A stretch of 64,000 nt of DNA from Arachis hypogaea (lineage: Eukaryota; Streptophyta; Magnoliopsida; Fabales; Fabaceae): contig NC_092046.1 of assembly GCF_003086295.3 (NCBI RefSeq), positions 109,409,363-109,473,362 of the forward strand, in the 5' to 3' direction. The notes under the pieces were generated by a model. The model did no database searches and had not been told where the DNA came from. It worked only from the letters and a program-made list of their open reading frames with translations. Below, in pieces: positions 9,733 to 20,558 of this stretch. The translations under genes were made by a program, and so were the position numbers. Position 1 is the stretch's first letter. The number at the start of each line of letters is the position of its first letter.

Positions 9733-11285
9733 ATGGATCTAAGTGGAAATGAACAGTCCAGGAGGACTTTGGGGTCATATGCTAACCCCTCTACTGCTTC
9801 ATATGGGAGTAGTATCTGCATACCCTCCATTGGAGTCAGTAGCTTCGAGTTGAATCCTCAGCTCATTATCATGGTGCAGCAAAGTTGCCAGTATTTCGGT
9901 CTTCCACAGGAAGAGCCTACAGAGTTTCTGGCACAATTTTTACAAATTGCTGACACAGTACATGATAAGGAAATAGATCAGGATGTCTACAGACTATTAC
10001 TGTTTCCATTTGCTGTAAAAGATCAAGCTAAGAGGTGGTTAAATAACCAACCTAAGGCCAGCATAAGGACATGGAAACAGCTGACAGAAAAATTCCTGAA
10101 TCAATACTTTCCCCCAAAACGGATGACACAGCTTAGGCTGGACATCCAAGGCTTTAAACAAGGAGATAAGGAATCTCTTTATGATGCCTGGGAGAGATAC
10201 AGAGAGATGCTATGAAAATTCCCCTCTGAATGTTTTCAGAGTGGGTTCAGTTAGACATCTTCTATTATGGGCTTGCAGAAGGAGCTCAGATGTCTCTAGA
10301 TTACTCAGCTGGTGGATCTATCCACATGAGAAAGACAATTGAAGAGGCTCAAGAGATCATTGATACAGTTGCCAGGAATTAGTATCTGTACCTAAGCAGT
10401 GAGCCTTCCATGAAAGAAGAGGTTAAAACAGTAACTGTTGAACTCAGCCCTGTAAAACAAGCTGCTGAATTCAATCAGCAATTGGACTTTCTAACAAAGC
10501 AGTTAGCCGAATTCAAGGATAAACTACAAGAGACAAGGATGGCTAATATAAATATGGAAGAACAATTGAAGTAAACAAAGCAGCAGCTGTCAAGACAAAA
10601 AACAGAAGAATGCCAAGCAGTTCAATTAAGAAGTGGGAAAACATTAAATACCCCACCTCAAGGCAGCAAAGAGTTAAGGAATGAGCAAACCACCCAAAAT
10701 TCACCTGAGGACAGTAAGAGCCCAGGGAAAAGTAATTCTGGCGTTAAAACGCCAGCAATCTGGTGGAAGGCTGGCGCTGAACGCCCAGACCATGCCCAAG
10801 ACTGGCATTCAATGCCAGTAACAAGCAAAGACTGGCGTTCAACGCCAGAAACAAGCAAGGATCTGGCGTTGAACGCCCAAAATGGGCAAGATCTGGCGCT
10901 AAACGCCCAAAATGGGCACAGTTCTGGCGTTCAGACGCCAGGAATAGACAAGGAGTTGGCGTCTCACATCACTCCAGCTTCTAACTCTGGCACTCAATTG
11001 CCAGTGAGGGATCAGACACACACAAGTGCTGATGACAACCCCTCTAAAAAGGCTTCTTTAGCCACTTCTGTAGGCAATAAACCTACAACAACTAAGGTTG
11101 AGGAATATAAAGCCAAGATACCTTATCCTCAAAAACTCCGGAAAGAGGAACAGGATAAGCAATTTGCTCGCTTTGCAGATTATCTCAGGACTCTTGAAAT
11201 AAAGATTCCATTTGCAGAGGCACTTGAGCAAATACCTTCTTATGCCAAGTTCATGAAAGAGATCTTGAGTCATAAAAAGGATTAG
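9733..11285 (+). pseudogene. gag of element A, broken
   Basis: It starts at ATG 9733 (MDLSGNEQSRRTLGS). A retrotransposon gag domain covers roughly residues 30-160: QQSCQYFGLP, FLAQFLQIADTV, VKDQAKRWLN, FLNQYFPPKR, ESLYDAWERY. Lesions: TGA 10213-10215 (CGA likely), a 1-base deletion near 10231 moving the frame to that of pol, TAG 10380-10382, TAA 10572-10574 and TAG 11283-11285 (TGG likely). After the gag domain come a helical Gln-rich stretch, the AVQLRSGK motif that typically precedes protease in this group, and a linker built from the CTGGCGTT palindromes. No CCHC zinc knuckle is visible between gag and LRSGK, so that part may be deleted or absent in the lineage. Confidence 0.9.
10737..10952 (+). 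repeat. Palindrome cluster inside the gag-protease linker (A)
   Basis: At least six copies of CTGGCGTTnnAACGCCAG-like units in both orientations (for example CTGGCGTTCAACGCCAG at about 10831). They keep an open frame that reads as LALNAQNG and WRSTPETSKD repeats. The same palindrome is in both LTRs and after pol. Confidence 0.85.
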
Positions 11286-14200
11286 AGAGAAACAGAAAGA
11301 GTTCTCCTCACTGAAGAATGCAGTGCAGTCATTCTAAAAAGCTTTCCTGAAAAGCATAAAGACCCTGGGAGTTTTCTGATACCATGCATATTAGAAGGTA
11401 ACTGCACCAAGACAGCTTTGTGCGATCTTGGGGCAAGCATCAACCTAATACCTGCATCCACTATCAGAAAGCTTGGCTTAACTGAAGAAGTTAAACCAAC
11501 CCGAATATGTCTCCAACTTGCTGATGGCTCCACTAAATACCCATCAGGCGTGATTGAAGACATGATTGTCAGAGTTGGGCCATTCGCCTTTCCCACTGAC
11601 TTTGTAGTGCTGGAAATGGAGGAGCACAAGAGTGCTACTCTCATTCTAGGAAGACCCTTCCTAGCAACTGGACGAACCCTCATTGATGTCCAACAAGGGG
11701 AAATAACCCTGAGAGTCAATGATGATGAGTTTAAGTTGAATGCTGTCAAAGCCATGCAGCATCCAGACACATCAAAAGACTGCATAAAAGTTGATCTTAT
11801 TAACTCTTTGGTAGAAGAGATCAACATGGCTAAGAGTCTCGAATCAGAGTTGGAAGACATCTTTAAAGATGTTCAGCCTGATCTGGAGGATTCAGAGGAG
11901 ATTAAAGAGCCTCTGAAATTTTCTCTGGAAGAGGAAAAACCTCCTAAACCTGAGCTCAAACCATTACCACCATCCCTGAAATATGTATTTCTGAGAGAAG
12001 GTGACACTTTTCCAGTGATCATAAGCTCTGCTTTAAACCCACAGGAAGAGGAAGCACTTATTCAAGTGCTAAGGACACACAAGACAGCTCTTGGGTGGTC
12101 CATAGGTGACCTTAAGGGCATAAGCCCAGCTAAATGCATGCACAAAATCTTATTGGAGGATAATGCTAAACCAGTGGTTCAACCACAGAGGCGGCTAAAT
12201 CCAGCCATGAAGGAAGTGGTGCAGAAGGAGGTCACCAAATTACTAGAGGCTGGGATTATTTATCCTATTTCTGACAGCCCCTGGGTGAGCCCTGTCCAAG
12301 TCGTCCCAAAAAAGGGAGGCATGACAGTGATTCATAATGAAAAAAATGAACTGGTTCCTACAAGAACAGTTACAGGATGGCGCATGTGTATTGACTACAG
12401 AAGGCTCAATACAGCCACCAGAAAGGATCATTTTCCTTTACCATTCATAGACCAGATGCTAGAAAGACTGGCAGGTCATGATTATTACTGCTTTCTGGAT
12501 GGCTACTCTGGCTATAACCAGATTGCAGTAGATCCCCAAGATCAAGAGAAAACAGTATTCACATGTCCATCTAGAGTGTTTACTTATAGAAGGATGCCAT
12601 TTGGGCTGTGTAATGCGCCTGCTACCTTCCAGAGATGCATGCTCTCTATTTTCTCTGATATGGTGGAAAAATTTCTGGAAGTCTTCATGGATGACTTCTC
12701 AGTATATGGAGACTCATTCAGCTCCTGTCTTGATCACCTGAAACTTGTTCTGAAGAGATGCCAAGAGACCAACCTAGTTTTAAACTGGGAAAAATGTCAC
12801 TTCATGGTGACTGAAGGGATTGTCCTTGGGCATAAAATCTCAAACAAGGGGATAGAGGTGGATCAAGCAAAAATAGAGGTAATTGAAAAATTACCACCAC
12901 CTGCCAATGTTAAGGCAATCAGAAGCTTTCTGGGGCATGCAGGATTCTATAGGAGGTTTATAAAGGATTTTTCAAAAATCGCAAAACCTCTAAGCAATCT
13001 GCTAGCTGCTGACACACCATTTGTGTTTGACACAGAGTGTCTGCAGGCGTTTGAAACACTGAAAGCTAAGCTGGTCACAGCACCAGTTATTTCTGCACCA
13101 GACTGGACAGTACCATTTGAGCTAATGTGTGATGTCAGTGATCACGCCATTGGTGCAGTATTGGGACAGAGGCATGACAAGCTTCTGCACGTCATTTATT
13201 ACGCTAGTCGCATTTTAAATGATGCCCAGAAAAATTACACAACCACAGAAAAAGAATTACTTGCAGTGGTTTATGCCATTGACAAGTTCAGATCATACTT
13301 AGTAGGATTAAAAGTGATTATGTATACTGACCATGCTACTCTTAAATATCTACTCACAAAGCAGGATTCAAAGCCCAGGCTCATCAGATGGGTGTTGCTT
13401 CTGCAAGAGTTTGATATAGAAATAAGAGACAGAAAAGGGACAGAGAACCAAGTGGCTGATCATCTGTCCCGGATAGAGCCAGTAGAAGGGACGTTCCTCC
13501 CCTCTCTTGAGATCTCTGAGACTTTTCCGGATGAGCATTTATTTGCCATTCAGGAAACACCATGGTTTGCCGATATTGCAAACTATAAAGCTGCAAGGTT
13601 CATACACAAAGAGTACAACAGGCAACAAAAGAAAAAATTAATCACTGATGCAAAGTACTACTTGTGGGATGAACCCTATCTCTTTAAGAGATGTGCAGAC
13701 GGAATAATCCGTAGGTGTGTTCCTAGAGAAGAAGCACAGAGGATCCTATGGCATTGCCATGGATCTCAATATGGAGGCCATTTTGGAGGTGAGCGAACAG
13801 CCACCAAGGTCCTCCAATGTGGCTTCTATTGGCCCACACTCTATAAAGATTCCCGAGAGTTTGTACGTAACTGTGACAGTTGCCAAAGAGCTGGTAATCT
13901 GCCTCATGGTTACGCCATGCCTCAACAAGGAATCTTGGAGATTGAGTTGTTTGACGTATGGGGAATTGACTTCATGGGACCTTTCCCACCATCATTCTCA
14001 AACACTTATATTCTGGTGGCAGTTGACTATGTATCAAAATGGGTTGAGGCCATTGCCACACCCACCAATGATACTAAAACAGTGCTGAAGTTCCTCCAGA
14101 AATATATCTTCAGCAGGTTTGGGGTCCCTAGAGTACTAATCAGTGATGGAGGCACTCACTTCTGCAACAAACAGCTTTACTCTGCCATGGTCCGGTATGG

Positions 14201-14840
14201 GATTCGCCACAAGGTGGCGACTCCATATCATCCACAGACTAATGGACAAGCTGAAGTCTCTAACAGAGAGCTAAAAAGAATCCTAGAACGGACTGTAAAT
14301 ACCCGTAGAAAAGATTGGGCAAGAAGCTTAGATGATGCTCTGTGGGCATACAGAACAGCATTCAAGACTCCTATAGGGACCTCTCCATACCAACTGGTCT
14401 ATGGTAAGGCATGTCACCTGCCCGTGGAACTGGAACATAAAGCCTACTGGGCAACCAGATTCCTGAACTTTGATGCCAAATTAGCTGGAAAAAAAAGATT
14501 GCTCCAGCTAAATGAGCTAGAGGAACTCAGATTCACTACTTTCGAAAATGCCAAGCTTTATAAAGAAAAATAAAAAAAGTGGCATGATAGAAAGCTGTCA
14601 TCTAGAATCTTTGAACCAGGACAAAAGGTTCTGTTGTTCAACTCTAGGCTCAGGCTATTCCCCGGGAAACTGAAGTCCCGGTTGAGGGGACCATATGTGA
14701 TTACAAGTGTATCACCATATGGTTATGTGGAGCTGCAAGATATTGATTCTGATAAGAAGTTCATTATCAATGGACAGAGAATCAAGCACTATCTTGAAGG
14801 CAATGTTGAGCAAGAGTGCTCAAGGCTGAAGCTAGACTAA
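11286..14840 (+). pseudogene. pol of element A: protease, RT, RNase H, integrase
   Basis: One frame continuous with the downstream gag frame; the only internal stop is TAA at 14571-14573. Protease: DLGAS at 11424-11438, where the usual motif is D-T/S-G-A, then the [12 protein letters not shown] region. [12 protein letters not shown] at 12381, LPFIDQML, the catalytic box FMDD at 12684-12695 (YxDD family). RNase H: catalytic-type Asp at 13131, TEKEL at 13245-13259, TDH at 13326-13334. Integrase: HHCC zinc site with His at 13752 and 13758 and the CxxC at 13872-13883; DDE residues Asp 13968, Asp 14145, Glu 14253; a GPY/F module (LRGPYVI) after the stop. About 1,180 codons, close to full length for this lineage. 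Reading through the stop would be needed to keep the integrase tail. Confidence 0.96.
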
Positions 14841-14881
14841 AAGCTCAGCAAGGTCCAGCTAAAGACAATAAAGAAGCGCTT

Positions 14882-14899
14882 GCTGGGAGGCAACCCAGC
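14882..14899 (+). other. Post-pol RNA hairpin (A copy)
   Basis: GCTGGG, loop AGGCAA, CCCAGC, 42 bases after the pol stop, in the context GCGCTTGCTGGGAGGC. The second pair is C-G where F0, C and D have G-C. Confidence 0.75.
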
Positions 14900-15054
14900 C
14901 ATGGGGCATCAATCCTCTAAGCATTTTGCCCTATTTTTATTTTTATTTGTTTATATAAAGTTCACTGATCCTAAGGTAAAGAGTCAATTGTATAAGTTCA
15001 CAGGGTTACAGAAGGATTCTGCATACAAAACAAAGAAAAAGAGCTCACTGGCAA

Positions 15055-15320
15055 GAAAACGCCAGTAAAAGTCTGTTTTGGGCGTTGAATGCCAGTGAGG
15101 ATAACCATCTGGGCGTTAAACGCCAGAAAGAAGCTCTTTCTGGGCGTTTAACGCCAGATTTACAGCATTCTAGGCGTTCAGAAAAACGCCCAGCAACAAA
15201 GGACTTCCTGGCGTACAACGCCAGAAAGAAGCAGCAGCTGGGCGTTGAACGTCCAGGAGAGGCAGCATTTGGGCGCTGAACGCCCAAAACATGCAGCGTT
15301 TGGGCGTTCAAACGCCAGGA
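15055..15320 (+). repeat. Palindrome cluster after pol (A)
   Basis: About eleven GGCGTTnAACGCC-type units in alternating orientation (for example GGGCGTTTAACGCCAGA near 15142). Open frames on both strands here are products of the repeat. Confidence 0.85.
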
Positions 15321-15818
15321 TGGTGAGGAGGAGGTAAATTCATTTTTTCTTCATATTTTTTCATTCTAATCTTAATTTTCATGCTTCAATTCATGATTTC
15401 TTGCATAAACATGTTAAGAACCCTGATTTCTAAAATCCCTAATTTCTAAAAACCCTACCTTAAAAATATCAAATATATCTTAATCCATAAGCACAAACCC
15501 TCTTTTTCAATTCAATTCAACTCTTTTTTAAATTTTCAAAACAAATCTATCTTTTCAACTAATATCTTTTTCAAATCTCCACATTATCTTTTACAAAATC
15601 TAGATTTATCTTTTTCAAAAATTTTTCATATCTTTTCAATTTTAAACTATATCCTCTCTTATCATATCTTCTATCTTATCTTTTCCAAATCAATCTTTTT
15701 TATCATATCTTTTCTAAATTTTCGAACCCACCCCCTCCCTTTAAATAAGGGTTCGGCCTCCCCCCCCTCCATCAACAATTGCACCTAGCTCTCCTTCTAT
15801 CCCTCTCCTTTCTTTTCT
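15321..15818 (+). other. Untranslated spacer of A before the env-position gene
   Basis: AT- and pyrimidine-rich, no coding frame. It ends in a long pyrimidine tract (about 15735-15820). Confidence 0.6.
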
Positions 15819-15855
15819 TTTGCTTGAGGACAAGCAAACCTCTAAGTTTGGTGTG
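15819..15855 (+). other. AGGA-loop hairpin plus internal PPT-like tract (A)
   Basis: TTTGCTTG (15819-15826), loop AGGA, CAAGCAAA (15831-15838), then AAGTTTGGTGTG at 15844-15855. Same order as the terminal copy at 18055-18091. Confidence 0.75.
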
Positions 15856-15877
15856 TTTATCCGTGATCACTAAGATC

Positions 15878-17011
15878 ATGGCCCCTAAGGGAAAACAACC
15901 CACTTCAAGAGGCAAGAAAGAGAGCGTTCCAAAACCACTTTAGAATCAAGGGAAGTTCTTATCTAAAGAACATTCAGACCATTATTACAAAATAATGGGT
16001 CTTAGATCAGTGATCCCGGAAGTTAGATTCGATCTGAAAGAAGACGAATATCCGGAGATCCAGGAGCAAATTCGAATCAGGAACTGGGAGGTCCTAGCTA
16101 ATCCTGAGACGAAAGTGGGAAGGAATATGGTCCAGGAGTTCTATGCTAATATGTGGCAGACTGACAAGCAAAAACTATCTGGAACTGCTTTCTATGAATA
16201 TCGGACCATGGTCAGAGGAAAGATTGTTCATACCATCCCTGACAAGATCAGAGAGATCTTAAAGCTACTTCAGCTGAAAGATGATCCAGACTCTTTCAAC
16301 AGGAGAATGATGAGAATAGACAAGGGCCTGGATAAGATTCTAGAGGATATATGTATCCCTGGAGCAAGGTGGACCACTAGCACGAAGGGTGTCCCAAATC
16401 AACTCAAAAGGGAAGATCTCAAACCAGTCGCCAGAGGATGGCTGGACTTCATTGGGCATTCTCTGCTGCCCGCTAGCAACCGTTCTGAAGTCACTGTTAA
16501 AAGAGCAGTGATGATCCATTGCATCATGATGGGAAAAGAAGTGGAAGTTCATCAACTAATTTCAACTGAATTCTACAAAATTGCTAATAAAAATTCTAAA
16601 GAGGCCAGGTTGGCTTACCCAAGCTTGATTTCTCTGCTCTGCAAGGACGCTGGAGTAAGGATGGGAATAACTGAGTATATCTCAATTGAGAAACCAATCA
16701 CCAAAGCATCAATGGAAAAACAACAAGCACAGGATGACCCCATCAAGAAGAAAACACAGGAATTTCTCCCAGAAATCCCTCAATCTGAATACTGGGAGTA
16801 TCTTGAAACATCAGTTACCAAGATGCAAGAAGCTATGGAACAAATAATAAAGGAACAGAAGGAACAAAGTCAAATTCTTTGCTTTTTGATTAAAGAACAG
16901 GAAGAGCAAGGGCGTGACTTGAGGGAATTGAAGCGCCAGAAGTTATCTCTTGAAGGACCAAGCACCCCACAGATCCGAGGAACATCCACTTCCCAGAACA
17001 AAGGTTGTTAA
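15878..17011 (+). pseudogene. Env-position ORF, plant transposon protein-like (A)
   Basis: ATG 15878 gives a basic head (MAPKGKQPTSRGKKES), as in the F0 gene. The only lesion seen is TAG at 15941-15943, where CAG is likely; after it the frame is open to TAA 17009-17011, 377 codons in all. The core (WEVLANPETKVGRNMVQEFY, IREILKLLQL, LKREDLKPVARGWLDFIGHS, VMIHCIMMGKEVEVHQLIS) matches in layout the 'putative plant transposon protein' family I recall from legume elements. The last third is a likely coiled coil (MQEAMEQIIKEQKEQSQ; EEQGRDLRELKRQK). No signal peptide or membrane span is seen. Role unknown; a structural, nucleic-acid-binding or vestigial envelope role are all possible. Confidence 0.8.
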
Positions 17012-18054
17012 ATTCCAATTTCTGCTTTAACTCTGTGATAGTTGTCGTTATAGGAGTTTACCTTAGGAGTCATATAGTAGTAATTAGTGTCTATTTTGAT
17101 TTTACCTCCAATTAAGTTATAGTCTATTTTTCTCATCATCAGCAAACATGAATAAAATAGTAGATCTTTTGGATAAGAGGCAATAAAATTCAAGTTTTTA
17201 ATAAGAAAAATTCTAATTAGTAACATGTGGTGGCAATGCTTTCTGTCTTCTGAATGAATGCTTGAACAGTGCATATGTCTTTTGAATTTGTTGTTTAAGA
17301 CTGTTAAATATGTTGGCTCTTGAAAGAATGATGAACATGAGACATGTTATTGATAATCTAAAAAATCATAAAAATGATTCTTGAAGCAAGAAAAAGCAGC
17401 AAAGAACAAAGCTTGCAGAAAAAAAAAGAGAGAAAGAAAGAAAAAGCAAGCAGAAAAAGCCAAAGCTCTTAAAACCAAAAGGAAAGGGTAAAAGAAAGGA
17501 TCCCAAGGCTTTGAGCATCAGTGGATAGGAGGGCCTAAAGGAATAAAATCCTGGCCTAAGCGGCTAAACCAAGTTGTCCCTAGCCATGTGCTTGTGGCGT
17601 GAAGGTGTCAAGTGAAAACTTGAGACTGAACGGTTAAAGTCAAGGTCCAAAGCAAAAAGAAGAGTGTGCTTAAGAACCCTGGACACCTCTAATTGGGGAC
17701 TTTAGCAAGGCTGAGTCACAATCTAAAAGGGTTCACCCAATTATGTGTCTGTGGCATTTATGTATCCGGTGGTAATACTGGAAAACAAAGTGCTTAGGGC
17801 CACGGCCAAGACTCATAAAGTAGCTGTGTTCAAGAATCATCATACTGAAATAGGAGAATCAATAACACTATCTGAATTCTAAGTTCCTATAGATGCCAAT
17901 CACTCTGAGCTTCAATGGATAAAGTGAGATGCCAAAACTGTTCGGAAGCAAAAAGCTACTAGTCCCGCTCATCTAATTAGAATCTGAGCTTCACTCAAAA
18001 ACTCTGAGATATTATTGCTTCTTGACTTATTAGTCTTCTATTTTATTTGTCTAG
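17012..18054 (+). other. 3' untranslated region of A
   Basis: No coding frame. A purine-rich stretch near 17390-17500 (AG-rich, encoding Lys/Glu/Arg in any frame) is low complexity. Confidence 0.7.
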
Positions 18055-18091
18055 TTGCTTGAGGACAAGCAATAGTTCAAGTTTGGTGTTG
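18055..18091 (+). other. AGGA-loop hairpin and polypurine-tract region of A
   Basis: TTGCTTG (18055-18061), loop AGGA, CAAGCAA (18066-18072), then AAGTTTGGTGTTG (18079-18091) directly against the LTR start. The tract is G/T-rich, not a classic polypurine run, but its position fits plus-strand priming. Confidence 0.75.
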
Positions 18092-19631
18092 TGATGAGCG
18101 GATATTTTATACGCTTTTTGGGGTTAATTTCATATAGATTTTAGTATGTTTTAGTTGGTTTTTAGTTTATTTTCATTAGTTTCTAGGAAAAATTCATATT
18201 TCTGGACTTTACTATGAGTTTGTGTGTTTTTCTGTAATTTCAGGTATTTTCTGGCTGAAATTGAGGGAGCTAAGCAAAAATCTGATTCAGGCTGAAAAAG
18301 GACTGCTGATGCTGTTGGATTCTGACCTCCCTGCACTCAAAATGGATTTTCTGGAGCTACAGAACTCCAAATGGCGTGCTTCCAATTGCGTTGGAAAGTA
18401 GACATCCAGGGATTTCCAGAAATATATAATAGTCCATACTTTGCTCAAGGATAGACGACGTAAATTGGCGTTCAACGCCAGTTCTCTGCCCAATTCTGGC
18501 GTCCAGCGCCAGAAACAAGTTGCAAGTTGGAGTTCAACGCCAGAAAAGGATCCAAAGCTGGCGTTGAATGCCCAAAACAGCTCCAGGCACGTGAAAGCTT
18601 TAGTCTCAGCCCCAGCACACACCAAGTGGGCCCCATAAGTGGATTTCTGCACTATCTGTTATAATGTACTCATTTTCTGTAAACCTAGGTTACTAGTTTA
18701 GTATTTAAACAACTTTTAGAGATTTATTTTGTATCTCATGACATTTTAGATCTGAACTTTGTACTCTTTGAAGGCATGAGTCTCTAAACTCCATTGTTGG
18801 GGGTGAGGAGCTCTGCTGTGTCTCGATGAAGTAATGCAAGTATTTCTGTTTTTCATTCAAACATGCGTGTTCCTATCTAAGATATCCATTCGCGCCTAAA
18901 TATGGAGAAGGTGATGATCAGTGACACTCATCACCTTCCTCAATCCATGAACGTGTGTCTGACAATCACTTCCATTCTACATCAGATTGAATGAATATCT
19001 CTTAGATTCCCTAATCAGAATCTCCGTGGTATAAGCTAGATTGATGGCGGCATTCATGAGAATCCGGAAAGTCTAAACCTTGTCTGTGGTATTCCAAGTA
19101 GGATTCTGGGATTGGATGGCTGTGACAAACTTCAAACTCGCGAGTGCTGGGCGTAGTGACAGACGCAAAAGGATAGTAAATCCTATTCCGGTACAATTGA
19201 GAACCTGCAAGATGATTAGCCGTGCGGTGACAGCGCATTTGGACCCTTTTCACTGGAAGGATGGATGGTAGCCATTGACAACGGTGATCCACCTACACAC
19301 AGCTTGCCATAGGAGGACGTGCGTGCGTGAATCAGAAAACAAAGGAAAGCAGAATTTCAGAAGACAAAGCATCTCCAAAACTCCAACATATTCTCCATCA
19401 TTGCATACAAGTATAATTTGTGTTCTGCCCTTTTATTCCTTGCAATCAAATTTGATAAGTGAATTATTTTATTGTTTTCCTGACTAAGGGTTACAAGATA
19501 ACCATAGATTGCTTCAAACCAACAATCTCCGTGGGATCGACCCTTACTCACGTAAGGTATTACTTGGACGACCCAATGCACTTGCTGGTTAGTTGTGCGG
19601 AATTACATTGTGAAGTAATTTTCGTGCACCA
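18092..19631 (+). repeat. 3' LTR of A (1540 bp)
   Basis: TGATGAGCGG to CGTGCACCA. It keeps two segments missing from the 5' LTR (about 18935-18973 and 19352-19520), so it is the better guide to the full LTR. Palindromes CTGGCGTT/AACGCCAG from 18465 to about 18575; conserved block about 18350-18434. Confidence 0.95.
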
Positions 19632-19636
19632 AGCAC
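19632..19636 (+). repeat. Target site duplication of A, right copy
   Basis: AGCAC, matching 7628-7632. Confidence 0.9.
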
Positions 19637-20395
19637 GCATGGCACATATGCGCGGATTTGCACTATGTTTTTCTCCTTTCTCCTTTCTCCTTCTTTCTTC
19701 TTTTCTTCTTCTTTCTTTCTATTTTTTTTCTTTCTTTCTTTTTTTTTCTTCTTTCTCTCTTGGAAATTTTTTTTCTTCAAAAAAAAAAAAAATTAAAAAA
19801 AAAATTTAAAAAAATAATAATAATAAAAATGATCTCTTTTCTTTCATCTTCTTTTATTGCATTTCCTTATTTTCAGTCATTGCATTTTAATTTTATTTTT
19901 TGTAACTTGTTTTCCTTTTTATTTTCTAAGTTTCTTATTTTAATAATGGTGTTGAATTCTCTTACTCAATTGTTGAGATTTTCTTGGTTAATCTTGGTGC
20001 TTTGTGACTTGTTTGGCATTAATTGTAATATTTGCTCTACACACAAGATTAGTGCTTTAGTTCTTCCTAACTCATGATCCCCTGTTTATGTACCTCATCA
20101 TCATTGAGTTAGGATGGGACCAAATGCTCTCATGCTTATCACTAATCTTGTTTGTGTCAATTATTGATTAAGCTTGATGCAACATGCTCTTCATGACATA
20201 TACCCATGCTTTGACTTTTCCTTTGCATCAAGTATTAATTGATATGCCCTTTGCCTATACTGTTTTCTCACTTACATGCGTAGCTAACATGTGGTGAGAA
20301 CCTTATTCTTATTTGGCATTATCCCCCGCCTATGTTTTATTGCTTTGATATCTTTGTTGTAGGCTTAATTCCCTTTCTTTCTCTTTCCTTTTAGG
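19637..20395 (+). other. Spacer of element B, right of the A insertion
   Basis: Resumes the GC motif (GCACGCATGG), then a long TC-rich tract (19665-19770), an A-rich run (19777-19830) and T-rich sequence ending in the pyrimidine tract and TTTTAG at 20389-20394, a putative splice acceptor. No coding frame supported. Confidence 0.6.
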
Positions 20396-20545
20396 TTGGC
20401 CACCAAGAAGGAAAGGGATGGAAAAGCTTCTAAATGGGGCAACAAACAAGTTCACCCGCACAACCTTTTGAAGAAACTCATCAATTGTAGCAACTCATCC
20501 ACATTGCTCTTCTTTGCATGCACCGAGGACGGTGCAAATTTCTAA
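20396..20545 (+). pseudogene. ORF2 stub of element B
   Basis: A 49-codon frame with TTG where C and D have ATG (context AGG-TTG-GCC-ACC versus AGG-ATG-GCC-ACC), ending at TAA 20543-20545. It begins with basic residues (ATKKERDGKASKWGNKQVH) and ends FFACTEDGANF. The N-terminus parallels the start of the F0 env-position protein (GTKKGKEKATDK) and the C-terminus its end (LLTDGTEDRAKP). It therefore looks like the two ends of that gene joined after loss of the middle. The same short stub is in C and D, so the loss predates these copies. Whether it is translated is unknown. Confidence 0.6.
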
Positions 20546-20558
20546 GTGTGGGGAGGTC
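20519..20558 (+). other. AGGA-loop hairpin plus internal PPT-like tract (B)
   Basis: TGCACCG (20519-20525), loop AGGA, CGGTGCA (20530-20536), then AAGTGTGGGGAGGTC (20544-20558). Two pairs differ from the F0 hairpin with compensation on both strands of the stem. Confidence 0.75.

Larger units (their letters stand above)
7633..19631 (+). mobile_element. Complete Ty3/gypsy element A with env-position gene
   Basis: 12.0 kb bounded by the 5-bp duplication AGCAC. Order: 5' LTR, primer site (tRNA-Asp), leader, gag, protease, RT, RNase H, integrase, hairpin, palindrome array, env-position gene, UTR, hairpin/PPT, 3' LTR. Domain order and primer site fit the Athila/Tat side of Ty3/gypsy, and the style resembles the peanut FIDEL group from memory. 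At least seven lesions break its genes (gag 10213, about 10231, 10380, 10572 and 11283; pol 14571; env-position 15941), so it is defective. It is nested in element B. Confidence 0.95.

Noticed and set aside
10737..15320. CRISPR-like array of short palindromic units
   Set aside because: Units are irregularly spaced, in both orientations, without unique equal-length spacers, and lie inside an LTR element of a plant.
19658..20077. 139-codon Phe/Leu/Ser-rich frame resembling a membrane protein
   Set aside because: It is a translated TC- and T-rich tract in the spacer of B; the same kind of tract in C and D does not keep the frame.
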